From contig JAEWWU010000018.1 of the NCBI GenBank assembly GCA_023396255.1, positions 62,001 through 126,000 on the forward strand: a stretch of DNA of 64,000 nucleotides, given 5' to 3'. The notes under the pieces are model-generated. The model made no database searches and had not been told where the DNA came from. It was given only the letters and a program-made list of their open reading frames with translations. Source of the DNA: Bacteroidota bacterium. GTDB taxonomy: Bacteria; Bacteroidota; Bacteroidia; Bacteroidales; Porphyromonadaceae. Below, one piece after another: positions 26,332 to 34,395 of the stretch (position 1 is its first letter; each line of letters starts with the position of its first letter). A program made the translations under genes and the position numbers.

Positions 26332-27513
26332 TTAGTACAAGAAGCCAAAGCTCCATAAGGGCAATATATTGCGTTCTCCACTGTTGATTCCGCCCACGGC
26401 ATAGAATCTATCGGACTTATAACGGCCCGAAATCTCTTTATCTATTCTAAAGAGGTGCTCACCATTGACCACAAAATTGACTTGGGCACGAGACCCGGCA
26501 TCCACGTGATGCAGAGCCGACACCTGATTGAGGAAGAAAGTGGTGAGGGCATCCATAGGAGAAGCTGGCTCCGGCATCAAAGCATAGGAGATGTTGGTGT
26601 TTTGTAAATAGCACATAGCCGGCTTCTTACTTTCGTCCTCATTAGCCCTGTAGAGCTGTGTTATAAGGCCGGCATCCGAAAGGATATGCATATAGTTGGC
26701 AACGGTGGCACGAGAAGTCTCTATACTGGCAGCCAATTGGGACACATTGGGAGTGGCGGGAGCTGAGCGAGCCAGCATATAGAGCAACTTACGCAATTTG
26801 GGTAATAGACGCTGATCGATATTGCGGATATACATAATATCCACTTCAAGCATCATATTGATATTTTTGAGCAAATTTTCGGAATAATTTCGCTGTTCCA
26901 AAAAGAACGGATAATAGCCGTGGTGAATGTAATCGGCAAAGAAATTGACCGGATTAACGCTCTCCAACACAGTACGGCTAAAATCTTTATGAAAGCGAAG
27001 CAAGTCGGTATAAGGGATCGTAGGTAAAGACAGTCCTGTACGCAAATTGATGAACTCACGCAAAGAGAAGCCATCCAAACGATACACCACCCCTGGAAGA
27101 GTGTCTTCTTCTTCCTCGGACGAATCTTTCTGTACCGAGCTTCCGGCATAGATAATCTTCAATTCGGGATGAATTTCTGCGGCTTGTACCAACTCTTTCT
27201 TCCAATTAGGATACTTGTAAATCTGATCCAGAAGCAAAACACGACCTCCATTTTCCACAAACCGACCAGCGAAATTGACCAAAGACTCGGTTGTGAATAG
27301 AAATTGATTCAAATTAACATAAAGACATTTGCGATTGTGCGTACCGTAAACTTCCTTGGCATAATCGAGCAAAAAGGTTGTCTTTCCAATCCCGCGAGAG
27401 CCCAAAATACCTATAATTTGGTCTTTTGAGTCTATCTTGTCCATCAAGCCTCTACGGATTGTTTCCTGCATATTGCGCAAGAGATAATCGTGTGTTCTGT
27501 ATAAAACTTCCAT
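26332..27513 (-). CDS. AAA-type ATPase with DUF4143-like C-terminal domain
   Basis: From the ATG at 27513 the protein has 393 residues. It has a Walker A motif GSRGIGKTT (about 38-46), a Walker B-like strand RVLLLDQIYKYPNW (about 87-100), an arginine-sensor region ending IYAGSS, a winged-helix segment (VSQLAASIETSRATVANYMHIL) and a C-terminal nuclease-like domain. In relatives the Walker B strand usually ends Asp-Glu; here it is Asp-Gln, so ATP hydrolysis may be altered. The family has no firm function. A promoter at 27543-27573 supports the ATG start and monocistronic expression. Confidence 0.75.
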   Translation of the reverse strand: MEVLYRTHDYLLRNMQETIRRGLMDKIDSKDQIIGILGSRGIGKTTFLLDYAKEVYGTHNRKCLYVNLNQFLFTTESLVNFAGRFVENGGRVLLLDQIYKYPNWKKELVQAAEIHPELKIIYAGSSVQKDSSEEEEDTLPGVVYRLDGFSLREFINLRTGLSLPTIPYTDLLRFHKDFSRTVLESVNPVNFFADYIHHGYYPFFLEQRNYSENLLKNINMMLEVDIMYIRNIDQRLLPKLRKLLYMLARSAPATPNVSQLAASIETSRATVANYMHILSDAGLITQLYRANEDESKKPAMCYLQNTNISYALMPEPASPMDALTTFFLNQVSALHHVDAGSRAQVNFVVNGEHLFRIDKEISGRYKSDRFYAVGGINSGERNILPLWSFGFLY

Positions 27514-27542
27514 AAAGTAAGGTTGTACCAACTATTTGGTAG

Positions 27543-27573
27543 CAAAGATATAAACAATCGAACAATTTGCAAG
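27543..27573 (-). promoter_or_regulatory. Promoter of the AAA ATPase gene
   Basis: On the minus strand CTTG (27570-27573) is followed after 19 bases by TATCTTTG (27543-27550). The start codon at 27513 is about 30 bases downstream of the -7 element. Confidence 0.7.
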
Positions 27574-27655
27574 GAATACGTATCAAAACAGCTCTGTTTT
27601 CATCAAAAAATGTTGCTTTTAATACTCAAATTCGGTTTTTAGACTCTACACTATT

Positions 27656-27699
27656 GAGAAAAAAACTCTTTTGTAGGTATACCACTTCCCACAAAAGAG
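27656..27699 (-). terminator. Terminator of the DPP11-DUF59-lpxH unit
   Basis: A 9-bp stem (27666-27674 with 27691-27699) is followed on the minus strand by a run of T (complement of the A-run at 27659-27665). It lies about 110 bases after the lpxH stop. A second 7-bp inverted repeat (27728-27734 with 27751-27757) lies between. Confidence 0.6.
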
Positions 27700-27808
27700 C
27701 TCCTAAAAAACATAATATTTGTATAAGACCTCCTAGAAATCTCCTATACAAGGAGGTAAACAGCGTTTCGTGTTCCCAAGAACAACATTCTAAAACCTCT
27801 CAGAAGAA

Positions 27809-28594
27809 CTATTCAAAGGAGTGTAAAACCAAAGAAGTTCCGTCCCAAGAGACATAAGAATTGTGGATGAGCCAATCCCCCGTAACAATCATCTCTCCCC
27901 CCAGCGAGAGAGGTTGCCGTACCAATAGATGCCTATGACCATAAATAAAAGTATCAATCTGAGGATTGGCTTGCTTATACAGTTCCGTACAACGATAGAG
28001 CCATTCGGCATCGGGATTCAAAAGCTGATGAGAGGTATTGGTCAAAGAGGGAACCTCACTCTCTGCTCTCTGATGCTTTTTGCGATTTTGGTACGACCAC
28101 CACAAAGCAATGCCCATAGTACAATCGGGATGCACCGCCGCAAAAAGTTTTTGCAACCCTTTGTTGCGAAAAAGAGAGTACAAAAAACGTTGAGAAAAAC
28201 TGTTTGTTCGGTATTCATAATCTCCGTGCGAGAGACGAAAAGTACGCCCCAGCAAAGAGACCTCAAATGGTTTGTGATGCACCACAACCCCCAATTCTTG
28301 CTCGAAATATTGACGCATCCAGACATCGTGATTTCCCGCCAACATATGCAACTCTACGCCGTTATCGGACAAATGTGCCAAGGCTCCCAAAAAGCGCACG
28401 TACCCCTTTGGAACTACATAGCGATACTCAAACCAATAGTCGAACATATCTCCCATAAAGTAGACGGCCTTCGCTGTGTTGGCTATGGAATAGAGCCACC
28501 GCACCAATCTCCGCTCCACCTCCATTGGAGAAGTATGGCAAGAAGCCCCCAAATGAGCATCTCCCGTAAAATATATAACAGTCTTCTTTTGCAT
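27809..28594 (-). CDS. lpxH: UDP-2,3-diacylglucosamine diphosphatase-like metallophosphoesterase
   Basis: From the ATG at 28594 the protein has 261 residues. The calcineurin-like metal motifs are in order: GDAHLG near the N-terminus, GDMFDYWFEY, AGNHD, SHGD and YGHRH. The MFDYWFEYRYVVPKGY segment is typical of LpxH-like enzymes of Bacteroidota, which cleave UDP-diacylglucosamine to lipid X in lipid A synthesis at the inner membrane. It is the last gene of a probable unit with the S46 peptidase and DUF59 genes, though a 98-base gap with a hairpin separates it from DUF59. Confidence 0.85.
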   Translation of the reverse strand: MQKKTVIYFTGDAHLGASCHTSPMEVERRLVRWLYSIANTAKAVYFMGDMFDYWFEYRYVVPKGYVRFLGALAHLSDNGVELHMLAGNHDVWMRQYFEQELGVVVHHKPFEVSLLGRTFRLSHGDYEYRTNSFSQRFLYSLFRNKGLQKLFAAVHPDCTMGIALWWSYQNRKKHQRAESEVPSLTNTSHQLLNPDAEWLYRCTELYKQANPQIDTFIYGHRHLLVRQPLSLGGEMIVTGDWLIHNSYVSWDGTSLVLHSFE

Positions 28595-28633
28595 AGGTAA
28601 TTCCAAATACCTAAACAGACATAATACCCGGCC

Positions 28634-28656
28634 GGCAGAGGTTTACGCCCTCTGCC
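28634..28656. other. Intercistronic hairpin
   Basis: An 8-bp perfect stem (28634-28641 with 28649-28656) lies between the DUF59 and lpxH genes. No T-run follows on either strand; it could modulate read-through or mRNA stability. Confidence 0.35.
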
Positions 28657-28692
28657 CAACGAATCCTGTCAAGAGCCCAATGACCTATTTAT

Positions 28693-29010
28693 CTACAAAA
28701 AGCCTAACTCCAATTGTGCCTCTTCGGACATCATATCCTTATTCCACTCCGGCTCAAAGGTAATGGTAACATCAACACGAGAAACCTCGGGGATACTTTC
28801 CACCTTAATACGAACATCTTCCAAAATAAAATCGGCTGCCGGGCAATTGGGGGCAGTTAAAGTCATTGTTATATGTACCACCCCAGCCTCCTGAACTTCT
28901 ACATTGTAGATAAGCCCTAAGTCGTATACATTGATAGGTATCTCTGGATCATAAACCGTGCGCAACATACGCACGATTTGCTCCTCCAGATTCATAAATT
29001 CATTTTCCAT
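28693..29010 (-). CDS. MIP18/DUF59-family metal-sulfur cluster assembly factor
   Basis: The 105-residue protein has the family motifs VYDPEIPINVYDLGLIYNV and TLTAPNCPAADFILEDV, with the conserved Cys in APNCPAA, and ends with FEPEWNKDMMSEEAQLELGF. Relatives (SufT, PaaD-like) help mature iron-sulfur proteins. That fits a genome rich in [4Fe-4S] enzymes, as next to the Kor and NifJ genes here, but the specific client is unknown. It starts 9 bases after the S46 peptidase stop. Confidence 0.88.
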   Translation of the reverse strand: MENEFMNLEEQIVRMLRTVYDPEIPINVYDLGLIYNVEVQEAGVVHITMTLTAPNCPAADFILEDVRIKVESIPEVSRVDVTITFEPEWNKDMMSEEAQLELGFL

Positions 29011-29019
29011 AATAGAGAA

Positions 29020-31170
29020 TTAGCGTTTGATATTCATTTCTTGAAGCAAGCGGGGGCAATTGCCATACTTATCCACAATGAGAAGCAGGTAACGAATATC
29101 CAAAATAATGCTTCGTTGGTAGTCAGGCAGGTATTCAATATCCCCTCCAACGCCTTCCCAGTTTCGGTCGAAGTTGAGACCGATAAGCTCTCCTCGCTTG
29201 TTGAAGACAGGGCTACCGCTATTGCCCCCTGTTGTATGCGTGGTGGCGCAGAAATTCACCGGCATAGAGCCATTGGGCAAGGCATAGGGGCCAAAATCTT
29301 TCCTATCAAATATCTCTTTCAGACGAGGGCTTACTACATATTCCCAGTTATTGGGATCTTCTTTTTCCATTACCCCCACAAGAGTTGTTTGATGCCCGTA
29401 GGTAATGTTGTCCGATGGTTTGTAGCCTTTTACGTTACCATAAGTAAAGCGGATGGTCAGGTTGGCATCGGGCCACAATTGCTCTCCACCCACCATATCG
29501 AGCATTCCGGCAGTAAATACTTTCTGTGCCGAAGCTATGGCAGGGTTAAAGGCCCTCAACTCCTCCATCACCGTTTCGTAGGTAGACCATACGGAAGCGG
29601 TTAATTGTGCCATAGGATCTGAAACAAAAGTGCGCAAATCTCCTACCTTGATGGCTTGAGCAAACTTTTCTCGAGAAGCATAGATAGAGTTTTCAAAAAG
29701 GAACGACACATATTGCTCCACTGAGCCAAACTGAGCCACTCCTTGCTTCAAAACGGCTGGTTGCTGTTCGGGAGCAATTTGTTGCACATAACGTTTGAGG
29801 ACAGCCGTTGTTACATCTTTATCGACTTGCGGATTGTAATCTTTGTTGTAAAACTCGGCAAACTTTTCTTGCATACGCTGCAACTCTTTTGTCTTCACGG
29901 CGGGTTTGCTCCATCCGGAAGCAGCCTCGGAACTAATAAGAGGTATGCGCAAAAATTCTACCGGATAAACAAGGGCCTCTTCCAAATAAACGCGATGGCG
30001 ATGCAGGGGATATTTTTCCTTAACCAATTGCTCTATCTGTGCCACGGCCTCTTGATACTTATCTCCCTTGTTGTGGTTTTTCGCCCACTTGAGCAAAGCC
30101 TCTTGTTGTGCCAATTTGGAAGCTCTAAGATTGCGCTGCTTGATAGCCCAGTTAGCCCCCTGAGCCCGTTTATATCCATTCTGTGAGTAGGCGTACTTAG
30201 CTGCATACTGAATATTTACAGCTTCTTCTGCCAACATATGTCGCAGCATTACTTCCTGGCGAATACCTCGCATTTCGATGCGAATTTTATTGTCTAACTC
30301 CGCCCAAGAATCTACCTCTGGAGCGGTAAAGAAGCGGTAAGTAGTTCCCGGGAAACCCATAATGAGAGCGAAATCTCCTTCTTGGACTCCTTGGGTGCTC
30401 ACTTGCACAAAACGTTTGGGACGCAGGGGTTGATTGCTTGCAGCATAAGGAGCCGGATTGCCATTCTTATCAGCATAAATACGGAAAATAGAAAAATCTC
30501 CGGTATGGCGAGGCCACATCCAATTGTCTGTATCCGAGCCGAATTTACCAATTGAGCTGGGAGGGGCCGCCACAAAGCGCACATCCGAATATACCTTATT
30601 GGTAAACATATAGTACTTATTCCCCCCATAGAAAGCCTTTATCACATATTTATATCCGGATTTGGCTGCAGCCCTCTTGCCCACAATTTGGGCCACATAG
30701 GTGGCTAAGTGGCGAGGAGAAAGAGCCTCCAAGCTGTTTTCCAATTTGTCTTTCTTGAGCAAAGCAAGCACCTTATCGGTTACATCATCTATCCTATCGA
30801 CCATCTCCACTTCTAACCCCGGGCACACCAGCTCTTCTTGAAAAGATTGCGCCCAAAAACCATCCTCTAAGTAGTTGTGTCCTACTGCCGAGTGATACTG
30901 TATCTGATCGTAGCCACAATGGTGGTTGGTCAAAATGAGCCCTTGGTCCGAAACCACAACGCCCGAACATCCACCATCGAACATAACCACGGCATCCTTT
31001 ATTGAAGAGCCATCCGGATTATACAAATCCAAAGCATTGAGTTCCAATCCACGCTCTTTCATTTGTTGATACTGCCCCTGCATCTGCTGCAAGAGCCACA
31101 TTCCTCCATCTGCATAGGCACAGAAAGAGGCAATCAAAGCCACAAAGGGCAAGAGGAAAAATTTTTTCAT
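29020..31170 (-). CDS. dpp11: Family S46 dipeptidyl-peptidase, DPP11 type (Asp/Glu-specific)
   Basis: The 716-residue periplasmic serine peptidase removes dipeptides from peptide N-termini. It has a signal peptide (about 1-20). The triad is His84 in ILTNHHCGYDQ, Asp225 in RHTGDF, and Ser651 in TGGNSGSPVF. The residue 18 positions after the serine is Arg669 in LNFDRNWEG; from what I know of the family, Arg here marks DPP11 (acidic P1) and Gly marks DPP7, so DPP11 is preferred. It is the first gene of a unit with DUF59 and probably lpxH. No good promoter was seen in the 106-base gap upstream. Confidence 0.92.
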   Translation of the reverse strand: MKKFFLLPFVALIASFCAYADGGMWLLQQMQGQYQQMKERGLELNALDLYNPDGSSIKDAVVMFDGGCSGVVVSDQGLILTNHHCGYDQIQYHSAVGHNYLEDGFWAQSFQEELVCPGLEVEMVDRIDDVTDKVLALLKKDKLENSLEALSPRHLATYVAQIVGKRAAAKSGYKYVIKAFYGGNKYYMFTNKVYSDVRFVAAPPSSIGKFGSDTDNWMWPRHTGDFSIFRIYADKNGNPAPYAASNQPLRPKRFVQVSTQGVQEGDFALIMGFPGTTYRFFTAPEVDSWAELDNKIRIEMRGIRQEVMLRHMLAEEAVNIQYAAKYAYSQNGYKRAQGANWAIKQRNLRASKLAQQEALLKWAKNHNKGDKYQEAVAQIEQLVKEKYPLHRHRVYLEEALVYPVEFLRIPLISSEAASGWSKPAVKTKELQRMQEKFAEFYNKDYNPQVDKDVTTAVLKRYVQQIAPEQQPAVLKQGVAQFGSVEQYVSFLFENSIYASREKFAQAIKVGDLRTFVSDPMAQLTASVWSTYETVMEELRAFNPAIASAQKVFTAGMLDMVGGEQLWPDANLTIRFTYGNVKGYKPSDNITYGHQTTLVGVMEKEDPNNWEYVVSPRLKEIFDRKDFGPYALPNGSMPVNFCATTHTTGGNSGSPVFNKRGELIGLNFDRNWEGVGGDIEYLPDYQRSIILDIRYLLLIVDKYGNCPRLLQEMNIKR

Positions 31171-31276
31171 TACTCTTTTTCTATTTTATTTTATCTATAT
31201 CTTCTCGGAGTCGTTGCCAAAAGCAATAGAACAATCTCCTGCTCCCATCCCCACAACATTCTTCCGTACGTGTCTA

Positions 31277-31747
31277 TTACTGCAAAGGAGGTAACTGCAT
31301 ATTTTGAGACAAATAGCCATTGTGATAACGTTTGTCTCCCGTCACTTCTCGACCAATCCAAGCCGGCAGTGGGGGGTTATCGGTCACTTGCTCCAATTCC
31401 ACTTCTGCCAAAAGCAGCCCTTCCAAAGCACCTTCAAAGACATCTACCTCCCACATAAACCCTTCATAAGGAACATAGTAGCGCACTTTTTCTATCACCC
31501 CCGGTCGGGCATAATGCATCATTTGCACGGCATCCTCTTTGGGAATAGAGTATTCCCATTCGGGACGCGAAAGCCCTCCATCGAGAGAAGCTCCCTTGAT
31601 GGTAATAACAGCTTCTTGATCAATAATTCGCACACGCACCGTATTGAACTGTGAGGTGCTCAAATAGGCCTGCTTAATTTTTTTACAATGTGTTGCCTGC
31701 TGCACAAAATCACTGTTGAGAGGCAAAAATTTACGCTCTATTTCCAT
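31277..31747 (-). CDS. CYTH-domain (triphosphate tunnel) protein
   Basis: The 156-residue protein opens with the ExExK signature MEIERKFL (Glu2, Glu4, Lys6). It has alternating charged beta-strands (VRVRI, AVITIKG, EWEYSIP, EVDVFEG, LLLAEVELE) that line the triphosphate-binding tunnel of CYTH enzymes. Bacterial members can be triphosphatases or, less often, adenylate cyclases; the sequence does not decide. It follows the Smr/DUF2027 gene by 12 bases, so the two form an operon. Confidence 0.88.
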   Translation of the reverse strand: MEIERKFLPLNSDFVQQATHCKKIKQAYLSTSQFNTVRVRIIDQEAVITIKGASLDGGLSRPEWEYSIPKEDAVQMMHYARPGVIEKVRYYVPYEGFMWEVDVFEGALEGLLLAEVELEQVTDNPPLPAWIGREVTGDKRYHNGYLSQNMQLPPLQ

Positions 31748-31759
31748 CGCAACAAGATA

Positions 31760-32863
31760 TCAGTGAATAATGACTTCGATAGCTCCGAACCCGTATTCTT
31801 TAAAAGAAGCATCTCGGTGCGAAACTTTGGGATATTTGCGCTCTATGGTCTGTATCAGAGTTTGCCTCAAAACCCCTTGCCCCTTACCGTGGATAAAAAT
31901 CACCTTAGAACCCTTGGGGCGCTTTTCCAATTCCCGCTCAAACGACTTCACTTGATACAAAAGTATTTCGTGGGGCGTCATACCGACACTATCGTCCAAC
32001 AGGGCAGAGATATGCAAATCCACCACACCATCCTTACAATCCAGTTGCGGTTGTGGCTGGGTTGACTGAACCTTTTGCGGAGAACGATCGCGCTGCACCT
32101 TCTCTTGCAGCACTGCTTCCGGTTCACCCGTATTGGTTGGAGCTACGCTATGCGATTTCCCCTTAACGATCAGCGGATAAACCAAAGCATCTTCATCGAA
32201 AAAAGGGTTTTCTCTAAAACAATGTCTCTTGAAAAACTTTACCCCCTCCAGATGCCACTCCACACTAAACGGCTGCAAACTCTGGTACCCCCGTTGCATC
32301 TTGTAGGGGAGCAACTGTACCAAGCTGTATTCCATTTCATTGAGCTGGTCGGGAGTAAACTCCTCCACAAAAACACGCGTATCCGGCTCTACGATCCCCT
32401 GTGCACGAAAGTGATAACGTCCAGATCGAGTGCGTGTGGCATAAGTAAAGGTCAAATAATAATTGCTCTCGTTGATTAGATACATCTCATAGGCAGAAGA
32501 GCCAAAAGATTTATAATCGACCGGCAAATAAGCCACAGAAAAATCCACTGCATCACCCCCGGGGCGGTCAATAACCGGAATCTGTATAGGAGTCTCCTCC
32601 TTTGAGGCAGTTATCGTCTTTGGAGACTGGCTCGCGACTTTTGTCTCTTTTTGAGCCTGCTCGGCTCTCTTCTCAGCGGGAGTCTTGTAACCAGAAACAA
32701 AAGTATCGTTGCCATCAACCACCACACACTCGGAGATAGGGGTAGGCAATTCAAAACCGTCTTCACCCTCGACCCACGCTATATTTTTCTTTATTCTGCG
32801 TATGACACCGCCTCCACTGGCATTGAGGAAGCGCACTTTGTCTCCCACTTGTATATTCTTCAT
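31760..32863 (-). CDS. DUF2027/Smr-domain protein
   Basis: The 367-residue protein has an N-terminal beta-rich domain (VGDKVRFLNASGGGVIRRI), a central DUF2027-type domain (about 115-240) and a linker rich in Gln, Lys and Arg. The C-terminal Smr domain has LHISALLDDSVGMTPHEIL, VIFIHGKGQGVLRQTL and the ending YGFGAIEVIIH. Smr domains act as DNA or RNA endonucleases in MutS2-like and other proteins, so a nucleic-acid role is plausible. The arrangement is characteristic of Bacteroidota. It is the first gene of an operon with the CYTH gene. Confidence 0.87.
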   Translation of the reverse strand: MKNIQVGDKVRFLNASGGGVIRRIKKNIAWVEGEDGFELPTPISECVVVDGNDTFVSGYKTPAEKRAEQAQKETKVASQSPKTITASKEETPIQIPVIDRPGGDAVDFSVAYLPVDYKSFGSSAYEMYLINESNYYLTFTYATRTRSGRYHFRAQGIVEPDTRVFVEEFTPDQLNEMEYSLVQLLPYKMQRGYQSLQPFSVEWHLEGVKFFKRHCFRENPFFDEDALVYPLIVKGKSHSVAPTNTGEPEAVLQEKVQRDRSPQKVQSTQPQPQLDCKDGVVDLHISALLDDSVGMTPHEILLYQVKSFERELEKRPKGSKVIFIHGKGQGVLRQTLIQTIERKYPKVSHRDASFKEYGFGAIEVIIH

Positions 32864-33357
32864 AATCCATTCTTCCCCACTCGGTTCTTACCGACATAAA
32901 GCACTAATTCCGCATTCAGAGCCGACCTTTTGCCTCATTTTGCCATTCCGAGCAGACATCCGCGAAGATAACCATTTTTTACCAAAGCCCTCGTCATCCG
33001 TTCCCAAGCTGTGAAAAAACAAGGGAGCAACTTCTCTACAAGAAAACTCCTCCCAACACCTCGTCTGGGTTCTTTCGTTTCCGCTCTGCCAAAGAGACAA
33101 TAGCCAAGGTTTTCTAATAAATAATTATTTATTTCTTCAAATTGCCCTCTACCTATGGTAAATTCGTATAAAGACATCCTTTCAAGCCCTTTTAACAATT
33201 TTTAGAATATTTTCCCTAACAACAAGAGTGAAACAACAATCAAAAAAATTGAATGCAACACCTCTTGAAATCGGATAAGAGCTTCTCCATTTTTCGGGGA
33301 ATGTTTTCCTCCCTCATATCCCCTGTTTTTCGAGACTCCAATTACCTATTTCCTCAT
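32864..33357. other. Intergenic stretch between divergent genes
   Basis: This stretch separates the Smr/DUF2027 gene from repeat copy B and dapB. I see no recognisable gene; an 80-87 codon frame on the minus strand (32935-33198) has no family features. No promoter matching the full consensus was found for the Smr gene. The stretch 33121-33260 is AT-rich. Confidence 0.5.
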
Positions 33358-33469
33358 AAAAAATATTTGCTTGGACGGAAGAAAAATTTGTAGGGAATTA
33401 TCAAAAATTAGTTCCCTGAAAATAGGCGATTAGTTCCCTACTTTTTTGTCATTTTGAGGGAACTAATCG
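33358..33469 (+). repeat. Dispersed palindromic intergenic repeat, copy B
   Basis: This copy contains the shared core TTGGACGGAAGAAAAATT (33371-33388) and the arms AGGGAATTA, TTAGTTCCCT (twice) and AGGGAACTAATCG. The 39 bases between the outer arms are in reverse-complement orientation relative to copy C. Its left boundary (AAAAATATTTGC) is shared with copy C only. It ends 123 bases before the dapB start, nearly the same distance as copy A to its gene. Confidence 0.85.
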
Positions 33470-33524
33470 AACAGTGGATAGGAACACGAGGTAGATAAGG
33501 TTTTGAAAGACATTTTTGTGTTTC

Positions 33525-33558
33525 TTGGATGGTATTTATTGGCAATTGTTTACCTTTG
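33525..33558 (+). promoter_or_regulatory. Promoter of the dapB-lepB operon
   Basis: TACCTTTG at 33551-33558 matches the -7 consensus. A TTG at 33525-33527 lies 23 bases upstream, somewhat long for a -33 element. The leader to the ATG at 33592 is about 28 bases. Confidence 0.55.
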
Positions 33559-33591
33559 AGAGAATCTTTTGGATACAAAAAAATTATACCT

Positions 33592-34359
33592 ATGAAAATA
33601 GCCTTATTGGGATATGGGCGTATGGGACATATGGTGGAGCAATTGGCTCTCGCTGCGGGGGACACGGTTGTGGCGATCATAGATGCCGGTCAGGAAAATA
33701 TGTTCGATACAGAATCCTTTGCTTCGGCAGATGTTGCCATAGACTTTTCTGTTCCATCCGTGGCATACAGCCTGTGTCGTGCTGCTATGCAGCGAGGTAA
33801 ACCGGTGGTTTCGGGCACAACGGGTTGGGACAAAGAGTTGCATCTGCTGCAACAAGAAATAATCACCCAAGGCTGGACCTTCTTGCACGCCAGCAATTTC
33901 AGCATAGGAGTCAATCTGTTTTTCGCCCTTAGCGAAGAGTTTGCCAAGATGATGGACCGATTTCCCAACTATCGTGCAACAATGAAAGAGGTACACCATC
34001 GGCACAAGCTCGATGCTCCGAGCGGAACGGCTTTGACCACCGCCAAAGGCATTTTGGTCCACTCTTCTCGCCTATCGGATTGGTATATGGAAAGCGAGGA
34101 GCCTTCGTTGCAGTCCTTAGTGGAGCGCAGTAAAGATGGCAAAAAGCCGGATGACTGTTTGCCGATAAAAGTCTTTCGCCAAGGAGAAGAGATTGGTTGC
34201 CACTCGGTGGCGTATACCTCGGACAGCGATTCCATAACCCTCACACATCAAGCCTTTGACCGCAGTGGTTTTGCTCAAGGGGCTCTTATTGCAGCTCGTT
34301 TTTGTCTTGGTCGCAGTGGGCTATTCACGATGAAACAACTCCTCGAAGAGTATCGCTAA
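33592..34359 (+). CDS. dapB: 4-hydroxy-tetrahydrodipicolinate reductase
   Basis: From the ATG at 33592 the protein has 255 residues; the frame opens at 33529 but the Rossmann motif MKIALLGYGRMGHMV marks the true N-terminus and the promoter lies between. Other hallmarks are VVSGTTGWD, ASNFSIGVN and the catalytic-region motif EVHHRHKLDAPSGTA. It makes tetrahydrodipicolinate for lysine and diaminopimelate (cell wall) synthesis. It is the first gene of a five-gene run with lepB, the S26 paralogue, wbqC and an LRR gene. Confidence 0.95.
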   Translation: MKIALLGYGRMGHMVEQLALAAGDTVVAIIDAGQENMFDTESFASADVAIDFSVPSVAYSLCRAAMQRGKPVVSGTTGWDKELHLLQQEIITQGWTFLHASNFSIGVNLFFALSEEFAKMMDRFPNYRATMKEVHHRHKLDAPSGTALTTAKGILVHSSRLSDWYMESEEPSLQSLVERSKDGKKPDDCLPIKVFRQGEEIGCHSVAYTSDSDSITLTHQAFDRSGFAQGALIAARFCLGRSGLFTMKQLLEEYR

Positions 34360-34395
34360 TTACTCAGTTCAACACAAAACAAATTCTTATTCGAT

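Noticed and set aside
32935..33198. 80-87 codon minus-strand frame upstream of the Smr/DUF2027 gene
   Set aside because: No family features, no promoter and an odd Arg/Leu-rich composition; kept only as a note on the gap.
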